A stretch of DNA of 14,110 nt from CAMAPP01 sp046153685 (GTDB lineage Bacteria; Pseudomonadota; Alphaproteobacteria; CADEGL01), in contig JBJXGH010000130.1 in assembly GCA_046153685.1 (NCBI GenBank), positions 1 to 14,110 of the forward strand. Direction: 5' to 3'. The position numbers were made by a program, and so were the translations under genes. Shown piece by piece: positions 6,850 to 13,795 of the stretch. The notes under the pieces are model-generated. The model was not told where the DNA came from, made no database searches, and worked only from the letters and a program-made list of their open reading frames with translations. The first letter of the stretch is position 1. Each line of letters begins with the position of its first letter.

Positions 6850-7872
6850 ATGCCCCATGTCGTCCTGACCTGGTTTGCGACCAAGAACGAAGTTCAGAGC
6901 GTGCGGCGCGGCCTGCCCAAGGGCTCGACCGTGGCGGCGCCGAAGCCGCGCAAGGTCCTTTCGCGCTTCGAGACGCAATTCGCCGATTTGGCGGCGCTCG
7001 CGCCCAGGGCAGATGCGCTCATGGGCTGGACGGTGCCGCCCGGGATTTGGCAACGCGCGACGCGCTTCAAGGCGCTGGCCTGGCTGCACGCGGGCTGCGA
7101 CGAACTCGATTTCGCGATGCTCAAGCGCCGGGGCGTGAAAGTCGCCAATATCCGCGGCGGCAACGGCATTGCGGTCGCCGAACACGCCATGGCGCTCATG
7201 CTCGCCAGCGCCAAGCGCCTGATCGAGCGTCATCGCTGGCTGCAAGAGGCGCGATGGCAGCCGATCTTCCACCCCGATTTTCGCGGCACGCTGCTCGAAG
7301 GCAAGACGCTGGCGGTCGTCGGCTTGGGGCAAATCGGCGGCGCCGTAGCGCGGCGTGCCAAGGCGTTCGACATGAAGGTTCTCGGCATTCGCCGCCATCC
7401 GCGACGGGGTGGTGCGGATGCCGACGAGGTTCATGGCCCTGAAAAACTTCACGCGGTGCTAAAGCGCGCGGATTTTGTCGTTCTGGCCGCACCGCTGACG
7501 CCCGAAACCGCAGGGTTCATCGACGCCAAGGCACTCGCGGCGATGAAGCCCGGCGCGCACCTCATTAATATCGCGCGCGGCAATATGATCGTCGAACAGG
7601 ACCTGCACGCCGCGCTAACCGGCGGCAAGCTCGCCGGCTACGCCGCCGATGTGTGGTGGAACTACACCGATTCCTTCCCGGCGACCTATCACTATCCGAT
7701 CGTCTCGCGCACCGGAATCCAGCGCCTTGCGAACGTGGTGTGTTCAGGCGATCAGGCATCCTCGGTCGATACCATCGTGGACAAGGAAATCGCCATGGGC
7801 ACGGAGAGCCTCGCGGCGTACTTCCGCGGGAAGTCCATGCCAAGGCAGATCGATTTGGATTTGGGTTATTGA
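6850..7872 (+). CDS. D-isomer-specific 2-hydroxyacid dehydrogenase-like protein, non-canonical active site
   Basis: A 340-residue NAD(P)-binding protein. The Rossmann motif GLGQIG is at residues 158-163 and the substrate-binding arginine of the family is R243 (NIARGN). In canonical members the acid/base pair is a Glu after 'DVF..EP' and a His in 'TPHxAG'. Here the first site reads DVWWNYTDS, with no Glu, and the second reads NVVCSGDQAS, with D301 where His is expected. It may act on an unusual substrate by another mechanism or have lost dehydrogenase activity. The ATG has a strong AGGAG site (TGAAGGAGAGCGCC) that begins at the uppP stop. It closes the plus-strand run and converges on the TauD-like gene 24 bases away. 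Confidence 0.85.
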   Translation: MPHVVLTWFATKNEVQSVRRGLPKGSTVAAPKPRKVLSRFETQFADLAALAPRADALMGWTVPPGIWQRATRFKALAWLHAGCDELDFAMLKRRGVKVANIRGGNGIAVAEHAMALMLASAKRLIERHRWLQEARWQPIFHPDFRGTLLEGKTLAVVGLGQIGGAVARRAKAFDMKVLGIRRHPRRGGADADEVHGPEKLHAVLKRADFVVLAAPLTPETAGFIDAKALAAMKPGAHLINIARGNMIVEQDLHAALTGGKLAGYAADVWWNYTDSFPATYHYPIVSRTGIQRLANVVCSGDQASSVDTIVDKEIAMGTESLAAYFRGKSMPRQIDLDLGY

Positions 7873-7896
7873 CGTCCGAGAACGGTCGCGGCGGCC

Positions 7897-8781
7897 TCAG
7901 AGCGGCCGGTCGCCGTGAATCGCCACGCGGTGCATCGCGCGGCGCTGTCCACGGTAATCGTTGAGCGCATAGTGCATCGCAGCGCGGTTGTCCCACATGG
8001 CGACCGAACCTGCGCGCCAGCGGAAGCGGCAGGTAAATTCCGGTTTGACCGAGTGCGCAAATAGCTGGGCGAGCAGGGGGCGCGATTCCTCGTCCGTCCA
8101 CCCGGCGAAGCGCATGGTGTAGGAGCGATTGACGAACAGACATGCCTTCCGCGTTTCGGGGTGGATGCGCACCACGGGGTGCTCGGCCTGCGCTGTCTCG
8201 GCCTTGGCGATCGAGCGTTTGACCGAGTCCTCGTCCAGCTCATCCCTGCGCACGCCGTAGAGCGAGGCCAGGCGGTCGCCGTCATAGCCGCGTATGGAGC
8301 TGTGCACGGCCTTGAGCGGGCCGAGCATGGCTTTCATGCCGTCCGATAGGGTTTGGTAAGCGAGGTATTGATTGGCGAACATGGTGTCGCCGCCATGGCT
8401 TGGACATTCGCGCGCGACCAGCACCGAGCCGAGATTGGGCTTTTCGCGATAGCTCACGTCGTGGTGCCAGACGCCGCCGAAATTGAGCGTCTCGCCCGGC
8501 TCCTTGACGATGTCGAGCACTTCGGGACGATCCGGCAGCACCTTGAGTTCGAGCGGACGGACGAAGGGACGAAGATCGATCTCGCCAAAGCGCCGCGCGA
8601 AGGCGACGTGCTGATCCGGAGAGATCGCCTGGTCGCGGAAGAAAATCACGAGATGGTCGAGCAGTGCCCGGTGAACCTCGGCGAAGACTTCGTTGTCGAG
8701 CGGGCGCGATAGGTCCACGCCGCCAATTTCGGCGCCGAGCGCGCCGGAGACGGGGCTTACGCTGATTCGGTTATAGCTCAT
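7897..8781 (-). CDS. TauD/TfdA-family Fe(II)/2-oxoglutarate-dependent dioxygenase
   Basis: A 294-residue cytoplasmic non-haem iron oxygenase that couples 2-oxoglutarate decarboxylation to substrate hydroxylation. By alignment with E. coli TauD, the iron ligands are H106 and D108 (WHHDVSY) and H270 (MHYAL). The 2-oxoglutarate arginine is R281 and the R270-equivalent is R285. The taurine-contacting TauD residues H70 and Y73 correspond to R71 and V74 (IDLRPFV), so taurine is an unlikely substrate and I give no symbol. I took the start as the ATG at 8781 (MSYNRISVSPVSGALGAEIG), which fits the family N-terminus; an upstream ATG at 8865 would overlap the neighbouring gene. The ribosome site is weak, but the enolase-superfamily gene ends only 28 bases upstream, so co-translation is likely. 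Confidence 0.93.
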   Translation of the reverse strand: MSYNRISVSPVSGALGAEIGGVDLSRPLDNEVFAEVHRALLDHLVIFFRDQAISPDQHVAFARRFGEIDLRPFVRPLELKVLPDRPEVLDIVKEPGETLNFGGVWHHDVSYREKPNLGSVLVARECPSHGGDTMFANQYLAYQTLSDGMKAMLGPLKAVHSSIRGYDGDRLASLYGVRRDELDEDSVKRSIAKAETAQAEHPVVRIHPETRKACLFVNRSYTMRFAGWTDEESRPLLAQLFAHSVKPEFTCRFRWRAGSVAMWDNRAAMHYALNDYRGQRRAMHRVAIHGDRPL

Positions 8782-8809
8782 CGCCAAACACCGATGGCTT
8801 CGCGCCGGG

Positions 8810-9925
8810 TCATTGCTTGTCGACGCGGAAGGCCTTGATCGCGTCCCAATCGAGCGAAACGCCAAGACCGTGGCCCGAGGGCGGCGTGACCGCGCCTTCG
8901 GCGAAGGCCAAGCGCTCGGTCACGATGTCGCGGTCGTGATAAAACTGCCCGACGATGTCCGACGGCACCGTGCCGTCGAAGGACGGCGACGAGGCGCCGA
9001 TATGCGCCATGAAGGCCGAGGCGATGCCGAGTTCGATGGTCGAGCCGAGCAGGCACGGAATCGCCGCGGCTTCCGCGATGCCGAGGATGTCGCGCGTCGC
9101 GACATAGCTGCCGTGGGTGGGCGGGGTGATCGCGAACACCGCGACCGCCCGGCTCGCGGCCAGGCGCAAAGCGTCGTCGCGGCTGAACATGGCTTCATGC
9201 GCGACGATCGGGATGCGCGTCGCGCGTGCGAGATTGAGCATGGCCTCGAGCGGGTTGCGCGAGAACGGCTGCTCGATGAACGTGATGCCCTGATCTTCGA
9301 GTATGGGCAAGGCGCGCATCGTTTCGGCAATCGTCCAGCCCTGATTGGAATCGATTCCCAACGGCACATCGTCACCGATCGCCTCGCGCACGGCCTTCAC
9401 GCGCGCCAAATCCTGCGCCAGACCAAGGCCGGTCTTGATCTTGATATAGCGGAAGCCGACGGCGAGAGCCTTCTGCGCCAGCTCGGCCGCGTGATCGGGC
9501 GCGCCGGACACCACGAATTTGATCTTGACCGCATCGCGCACGCGTCCGCCCCACAAATCATAGAGCGGCGCCTTGGCGACTTTACCCGCGATGTCCCACA
9601 GCGCCATCTCGACCGCGGCCTTGGCGTATTCGTTGCGCGCGACCAGCTTGTCCATGACGCGGACCGCCTCGGTGATGCGCCGCGCGTCGCGGCCGAGGAG
9701 GGCGGGCGTGAAATAGCGCCGGATGAAATGGATGCAGCTCGCCTGATCCTCACCGGTCCAGGGCAATTCGGGGCAGGCCTCGCCGTAGCCTTCGACCCCG
9801 TCCTCGGTCTTGACGATGACGATGGCGAAATGCGCGGCGGCATAAATGCCATGCGCGGCCTGGATGCGCACGCGCGCGGCGCGCGGAACATCGACCGGAA
9901 TGCATTCGATGGATTTGATTTTCAT
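8810..9925 (-). CDS. Mandelate racemase/muconate lactonizing (enolase superfamily) enzyme, atypical active site
   Basis: A 371-residue enzyme with the enolase N-terminal cap (residues 1 to about 125) and a TIM-like barrel. The superfamily abstracts a proton next to a carboxylate and stabilises the enolate on Mg2+. KIK at 162-164 gives the catalytic base. D192 (GIDSNQGW), E218 (FIEQP) and probably E244 (VAHEAMF) are metal ligands, spaced 26 and 26 as in mandelate racemase; H243 sits where muconate-type members have the Asp ligand. The second-face base, Lys in MLE-type enzymes or Asp in mandelate racemase, is replaced by T267 (AITPPTHGS), and no matching His follows. Reaction and substrate are unknown. 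The ATG at 9925 follows an AGGGGGAG site 6 bases away that lies in a hairpin. It is probably co-transcribed with the TauD-like gene. Confidence 0.92.
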   Translation of the reverse strand: MKIKSIECIPVDVPRAARVRIQAAHGIYAAAHFAIVIVKTEDGVEGYGEACPELPWTGEDQASCIHFIRRYFTPALLGRDARRITEAVRVMDKLVARNEYAKAAVEMALWDIAGKVAKAPLYDLWGGRVRDAVKIKFVVSGAPDHAAELAQKALAVGFRYIKIKTGLGLAQDLARVKAVREAIGDDVPLGIDSNQGWTIAETMRALPILEDQGITFIEQPFSRNPLEAMLNLARATRIPIVAHEAMFSRDDALRLAASRAVAVFAITPPTHGSYVATRDILGIAEAAAIPCLLGSTIELGIASAFMAHIGASSPSFDGTVPSDIVGQFYHDRDIVTERLAFAEGAVTPPSGHGLGVSLDWDAIKAFRVDKQ

Positions 9926-9933
9926 GGCCCACT

Positions 9934-9950
9934 CCCCCTGAACGAGGGGG
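9934..9950 (-). promoter_or_regulatory. Hairpin that sequesters the ribosome-binding site
   Basis: On the minus strand CCCCCT, a five-base loop and AGGGGG form a perfect 6 bp stem. The 3' arm is the Shine-Dalgarno sequence of the enolase-superfamily gene, whose ATG begins 6 bases after AGGGGGAG (9932-9939). Flanking GGCC and GGCC could extend the structure with mismatches. Folding would hide the ribosome site. Confidence 0.45.
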
Positions 9951-10016
9951 CCATCTTACTACGTTGTGGCACGAAATCCCGCCTATGCGAAATCTCGCGC
10001 CCGCCAGGCACGGTTG

Positions 10017-11339
10017 CTAGACCGCCGCCGCCGCCGCGCCCGCCCGCAAGCCGGTCTCGTGCGCGCCATGCACGCCGGTCGAGAACTTGGGATCCGTGGC
10101 TTCGCCCGCGAAGAACAGGCGATCCTCGACGGATTCGGCCAGGATGGCGCGGTTCTTGTTGTGGCCCGGTTGGGAGGCGGAGTAGGCGCCGCGGCTGTAG
10201 GGATCGGAGTGCCACTTCGTGATATGGCCCTTGACGAGCGCGGCCCGGACGCCGGCGCCGAAGGTCTTGACCAGCTCCGCCAACGCCCAATCGACGGCCA
10301 CTTTGTCGCCCGCCTTTTCCATCTCTTGCGCGTGCCGCCCGCCCACGAAGCATACGGCCAGCTCGGTGCCGAAGGGCCGGATGAGATAGTCCATCATCGG
10401 ACCCTGGCCGTTTTGTAGATAGAGCGTCGTCGTGTTGGCGGTCGGGCCGAAAATGTTCTTCGAGAACTGCATCGTGATCTTGTTCAAGGTCTGCATCGGG
10501 ACGCGTTCGAACGCCGCGCGCTTGGGACCGGGTAGTGCCGGGTCGAAGGCGAGCCGCCCTTCGGCCACGACGGTCGTCGGCACCGTGATGATCGCGGCCT
10601 TGGCTTCGACCGCGCCGAAATCGCCCTCGGCCACGACGCGGCCTTGCGTACCCCAACGAATCGTCTTCACGGGCGCATTGAGCTTTACGGGAATCTCCTT
10701 GCCGTAGGCCGCGACCACGGCGCCCAGGCCCTTGGGCACCATCCATTCGACGCCCGACGCTGTCTGATTGAAGACGTCCATCGTCGAAAGCTGATCCCAG
10801 TCGCAACCCGCTTCCCACGGGCCCACGCGCTGCACCGCGAATTTCTCGGCGCGCGTCCTGGGCGTGTACATCTGGCTTGCGGCGATGTCCTGACCTTTCT
10901 CGCCGGGGCCGTCGAAAGCGTCGCGGACCTTGGTATAGGCCTCATTGAATTCGTCGTACTGCGCTTTTGTCGCTTCCTTGCCGTCGAAATAGAGCCAGAG
11001 CCCGACCTTGCCCTCGTCGAAGGTCTCGAAGCCGAATTGTTGCGCGAGCTTCGTCACGGGATTGATGTCCGCGGAATGAAGCCACGCGCAGCCCTGATCG
11101 TAGGGCGCGCCGAAGGTGGTGCTTTCGGTGTAGGCCCTTCCGCCCGTGCGCCCGCGCGCCTCAAGCAGCGTGAACGTTTTGCCCGCCTGCGCCACCGCCT
11201 TGGCGGCCGAGAAACCCGCCAGGCCCGCACCCACGATGACCACGTCGGGGTTGGCCTGCGGTCGGGCATGGCGGATGGGCGTTGCGGCCAAGGCGACCGA
11301 GGCTGCAGCGGTGTGGATCAAGCGGCGGCGCGTCAGCAT
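10017..11339 (-). CDS. Flavin-containing amine oxidase with Tat signal
   Basis: A 440-residue FAD enzyme of the monoamine/polyamine oxidase family, oxidising amines to imines and then aldehydes with release of H2O2 and ammonia or an amine. The N-terminus has a twin-arginine motif (TRRRLI, residues 3-8), then an alanine-rich stretch, so export to the periplasm is likely. FAD contacts are VVIVGAGLAG (residues 33-42), E60, and GRTGGRAYT (63-71), with the C-terminal flavin motif LFFAGEATDP followed by FSTGVHGAHETG. I chose the ATG at 11339, with GGGAG just upstream and the Tat peptide at its beginning, over an in-frame ATG at 11384 that would bury the twin arginines. The enolase-superfamily gene begins 91 bases downstream. 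The amine is not known. Confidence 0.93.
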   Translation of the reverse strand: MLTRRRLIHTAAASVALAATPIRHARPQANPDVVIVGAGLAGFSAAKAVAQAGKTFTLLEARGRTGGRAYTESTTFGAPYDQGCAWLHSADINPVTKLAQQFGFETFDEGKVGLWLYFDGKEATKAQYDEFNEAYTKVRDAFDGPGEKGQDIAASQMYTPRTRAEKFAVQRVGPWEAGCDWDQLSTMDVFNQTASGVEWMVPKGLGAVVAAYGKEIPVKLNAPVKTIRWGTQGRVVAEGDFGAVEAKAAIITVPTTVVAEGRLAFDPALPGPKRAAFERVPMQTLNKITMQFSKNIFGPTANTTTLYLQNGQGPMMDYLIRPFGTELAVCFVGGRHAQEMEKAGDKVAVDWALAELVKTFGAGVRAALVKGHITKWHSDPYSRGAYSASQPGHNKNRAILAESVEDRLFFAGEATDPKFSTGVHGAHETGLRAGAAAAAV

Positions 11340-11598
11340 GGTAATCTCCCAAGAACCGCAGCCGGAAACGCCCAGCCACAACAAGTCAGCGCCAAGCGAA
11401 GATCGGCAAGACCGTCACTCGCCCCAAATACCACAAGACCGCCGCATTGATAAAAAGCTAATGGAGAATAGTTCGCAACTTCAATACCCCGTCTTGCGCT
11501 CGCAAAGCTCTGCGCGATGACCAGCCATTGGCGCCGGGCGCGCCCTCGACCGGCGGCGTCGGCACGCTCGCGGTGTCGGGGCGCTCGCGCGGTCGGAC
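11340..11598. other. Intergenic region upstream of the amine oxidase gene
   Basis: 259 bases between the monooxygenase stop and the amine oxidase start. It includes a short AT-rich patch (about 11445-11490) inside otherwise GC-rich DNA, which probably holds the amine oxidase promoter. I found no convincing -10/-35 pair, terminator or reading frame here. Confidence 0.5.
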
Positions 11599-12693
11599 CT
11601 ACTCGGCCGCGGTCTTGCGTCCGAATTTGGCGTCGAAAGCCGGCGCCACCTCGCGTGCGAAGCGCGCAAGCAAATGATGGCGCACCGTGCGCGGCACGCC
11701 GTAGGTCGCGACGTGAATGATAAAGCTGTCGAAGCCGATATCGACATAGCGCTGCAATTGCTTGGCGCAATTTTCCGCCGTGCCGCAAAGCTGCAGGTCG
11801 ATCCACGAGTCCATTTGGTCGGGATCGGCCATTTTCTTCAGATTGCCGAAGAATTTCTCGAACTGCTCGTAACCCTTGATGTCCTTGTAGAAGTGCCGGT
11901 CGGCCTCGTAGTGGCGCGCCTGAAGGGCGAAGAATTGGGGCACGTGCGTTTTCACGATCTGTCGGGCTTCCTCGTCGGTATCGCCGACATAGGCTTGGAT
12001 CATGATGGTGCGGCGCATGGCGTCGGGATTGGCGCCGCGCGCGCGCGCGAGCTGCGACCATGTCTCCAGCACGTTCTGCTGGATGGGCAGCGGGAAATTC
12101 GCGACCACGAGGGGCGAAAGACCCATCTCGCCGATCACGCCCGCGCTCTGCGGGCTACCGATGGCGCCGTGAAGATGGATGCGGTCGCGCCGGGCGTCGG
12201 GGCGCATCTTCACCTTACGCTGCATGGACAGGAACTTGCCCTGATACTGGAACGCCTCGCCCGAATGCGCGAGCCGCGTCACGTCGATCGCTTCGATCCA
12301 GCGCTCGCGCGCTTCCTCCTGGTCGAGGCCCCAGGCGTCGTATTCGAGTTTGGCCGTGCCGCGGCCGATGCCGATGTGCAGCGGCGCGTCCGCCAGCAGC
12401 GACAGCATGGAAATTTCCTCGGCAAAGCGAATCGGATGGTACCACGGCGAAACCAGGACGCAGGTGCCGAGCCCGAGACGCGGCACGCGCGCCGCGATAT
12501 GGGCCATGAACAGCAAAGGCGAGGGGGTCGGGAAATAATCCGTGAAATGGTGCTCGAAGAACCAGGCGGACTCGTAGCCAAGTTGCTTGCCGAAGGCGCA
12601 ATCGTGGATGACTTCCTGGTACAATTGCTCATCGGGCGTGCCGATCGCATCGACCGGCGCGACGCTGAAGCCGAAATTGATCGCCCGGCTCAT
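11599..12693 (-). CDS. LLM-class (luciferase-like) flavin-dependent monooxygenase
   Basis: A 364-residue cytoplasmic TIM-barrel oxidoreductase that uses FMNH2, usually supplied by a separate reductase, to oxygenate or reduce small organic substrates. Family features are the N-terminal strand INFGFSV, the conserved block GYESAWFFEHHF (residues 39-50), the core RLGLGTCVLVSPWYHPIRFA, the phosphate-binding IGIGRGTAKLEYDAWG, and the C-terminal CGTAENCAKQLQRYVDIGFDSFI. Length is normal for bacterial luciferase-like monooxygenases. The ATG at 12693 is preceded by GGAGAGGAA. No flavin reductase gene is visible nearby. An upstream hairpin separates it from the DUF1989 gene. Substrate unknown. Confidence 0.92.
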   Translation of the reverse strand: MSRAINFGFSVAPVDAIGTPDEQLYQEVIHDCAFGKQLGYESAWFFEHHFTDYFPTPSPLLFMAHIAARVPRLGLGTCVLVSPWYHPIRFAEEISMLSLLADAPLHIGIGRGTAKLEYDAWGLDQEEARERWIEAIDVTRLAHSGEAFQYQGKFLSMQRKVKMRPDARRDRIHLHGAIGSPQSAGVIGEMGLSPLVVANFPLPIQQNVLETWSQLARARGANPDAMRRTIMIQAYVGDTDEEARQIVKTHVPQFFALQARHYEADRHFYKDIKGYEQFEKFFGNLKKMADPDQMDSWIDLQLCGTAENCAKQLQRYVDIGFDSFIIHVATYGVPRTVRHHLLARFAREVAPAFDAKFGRKTAAE

Positions 12694-12734
12694 GCTTGGT
12701 TCCTCTCCGTGAATTGGCGCACCCTGGAAATTCT

Positions 12735-12773
12735 AGGCTACGGCACGGGGTGCCGCCACCATAGCCTCCGTAG
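12735..12773 (-). other. Intergenic hairpin with two mutually exclusive stems
   Basis: CGGCAC-GGG-GTGCCG (12741-12755) is a perfect 6 bp stem, extended by AGGCTA (12735-12740) pairing with TAGCCT (12762-12767) across a six-base bulge. CTACGG (12738-12743) can instead pair with CCGTAG (12768-12773), which excludes the first fold. No T-run follows, so it is not a simple intrinsic terminator for the DUF1989 gene. It may be an attenuator, processing site or mRNA-stability element. Confidence 0.45.
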
Positions 12774-12782
12774 GCAACGCGC

Positions 12783-13415
12783 CTAGGGCCGATAGACAAT
12801 TAGGCGAATGGCCGTGGGCTTGCCGCCAGACGCGGGATTGTTGACCTGCGGGCAATTTGAAATCGCGCAGATCACGTCCATCTCGGCGCGCAAGTCGAGA
12901 TGATCGCCCGCGCGCGACATCGAATCCTCGAACATGAGCGGCGCCAGCGCGTTGCCTTGGCGCACGGGTACATTGGCGAAGAAATTGAGATTGGGCACGA
13001 TGTCGCGCCGGCCGAGGCCGAACGGAGCGAGCGCCGTCAGGAAATTCTCGCGGCACCCCGGCACGCCCTTGACGCCGTAAAGCATCTCGTTCGACGGCGC
13101 GCTGCAACAGCCGCCGATGGTGTCGTGATGGCCGACGGTGTCCTCGACGATGGTCATCAAGGGCCGCGCGATGTCGGAATAGAACGCATGACCCTTGGTG
13201 AGCGCGAGGCTTTGTGCGCGTTTGATGGTGTTGGGCGCATGGTAGCGCTCCAGCGGATCGAGGGCGTTGTAGCAAAGAAAATCGACGCCTTGCTTGCCCT
13301 CGATATCGATGATGCGCAAGACCTCGCCCTGGCCGAGCACCCGCCCCCACGGCGCACCCGGGGGCAAGACCTCATTCGATAGAATATGCCTCGGTATCTC
13401 GCCCGGCTTGGACAT
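12783..13415 (-). CDS. DUF1989 protein (urea-carboxylase-associated family)
   Basis: A 210-residue protein of the family that includes urea/guanidine carboxylase-associated proteins; the paired members CgdA and CgdB form a carboxyguanidine deiminase. Recognisable blocks are GKQGVDFLCYNALDPLERY (residues 40-58), EDTVGHHDTIGGCCS (91-105), NFFANVPV (144-151) and the ending EMDVICAISNCPQVNNP (178-194). Cysteines 103, 104, 121, 183 and 188 and histidines 96 and 97 are candidate metal or catalytic residues. There is one copy, not the usual pair, and no urea or guanidine carboxylase in view, so the function may differ. The ATG at 13415 follows a clear GAGGAG. It is the first gene of the minus-strand metabolic block and is divergent from the cold-shock gene. 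Confidence 0.85.
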   Translation of the reverse strand: MSKPGEIPRHILSNEVLPPGAPWGRVLGQGEVLRIIDIEGKQGVDFLCYNALDPLERYHAPNTIKRAQSLALTKGHAFYSDIARPLMTIVEDTVGHHDTIGGCCSAPSNEMLYGVKGVPGCRENFLTALAPFGLGRRDIVPNLNFFANVPVRQGNALAPLMFEDSMSRAGDHLDLRAEMDVICAISNCPQVNNPASGGKPTAIRLIVYRP

Positions 13416-13543
13416 GTCTCTCCTCGAGGGAATGCGTCGCTCTTCTTGCGTCTAGGACACCGCAGCCCAGTGTTTATTGCAAGTGTCGACGATCGGGACC
13501 CGGCAAGGGTTGTTTTGGCGGGTGCGGCGCAAGGATTTGGACA

Positions 13544-13741
13544 ATGCCGCCGGGAACCGCTAAGTGGTTCGATACGACCAAGGGTTACGGTTTTATTCAA
13601 GCGGATGACGGGGGCAGGGATGTGTTCGTTCACGTCACGACGCTCGAGGCCTCGAGATCGAGGGCGCCGAGCAAAAATCTTCGCGCCAGCTTTCGGGACC
13701 AGTCCGAGATCGGAAGCGGTTTGATTTCAGAACGAGTTTGA
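13544..13741 (+). CDS. Cold-shock protein, CspA family, with abnormal middle segment
   Basis: A 65-residue nucleic-acid-binding OB-fold protein. The first 38 residues are textbook: GTAKWFDTTKGYGFIQADDGG carries the RNP1 motif, then DVFVHV the RNP2 motif. The C-terminus SF.......SG..S (SFRDQSEIGSGLISERV) has family spacing. In between, 13 residues (ASRSRAPSKNLRA) replace the conserved 'RAGL..L.EGQKV'. The segment has the right length, but another frame reads ARGLEIEGAEQK, closer to the family, which suggests two compensating indels. A 14-base palindrome sits at the junction. The ATG has AAGGA 8 bases upstream. It may be a functional divergent Csp or a decaying copy. Confidence 0.75.
   Translation: MPPGTAKWFDTTKGYGFIQADDGGRDVFVHVTTLEASRSRAPSKNLRASFRDQSEIGSGLISERV
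13643..13656. repeat. 14-base perfect palindrome inside the cold-shock gene
   Basis: CTCGAGGCCTCGAG equals its own reverse complement. It lies exactly where similarity to the cold-shock family stops, so it may mark a replication-slippage or small-duplication event. It could also be a protein-binding site or chance in GC-rich DNA. Confidence 0.6.
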
Positions 13742-13795
13742 TATCAGAATCAGTCTGCCAATCGCGGCGGTTTGCCGCGCGCGTGGAGTTTCTCG

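Noticed and set aside
7873..7930. Terminator between the convergent dehydrogenase-like and TauD-like genes
   Set aside because: Only a 5 bp CGGCC/GGCCG stem (around 7893) that runs into the TauD-like coding end, with no T-run on either strand.
8813..10222. A 469-codon plus-strand frame opposite the enolase-superfamily gene
   Set aside because: Antisense shadow: the opposite strand has a clear protein family with catalytic motifs and a ribosome-binding site.
11674..12786. A 370-codon plus-strand frame opposite the monooxygenase gene
   Set aside because: Antisense shadow with no recognisable domain; the opposite strand encodes an intact luciferase-like protein.
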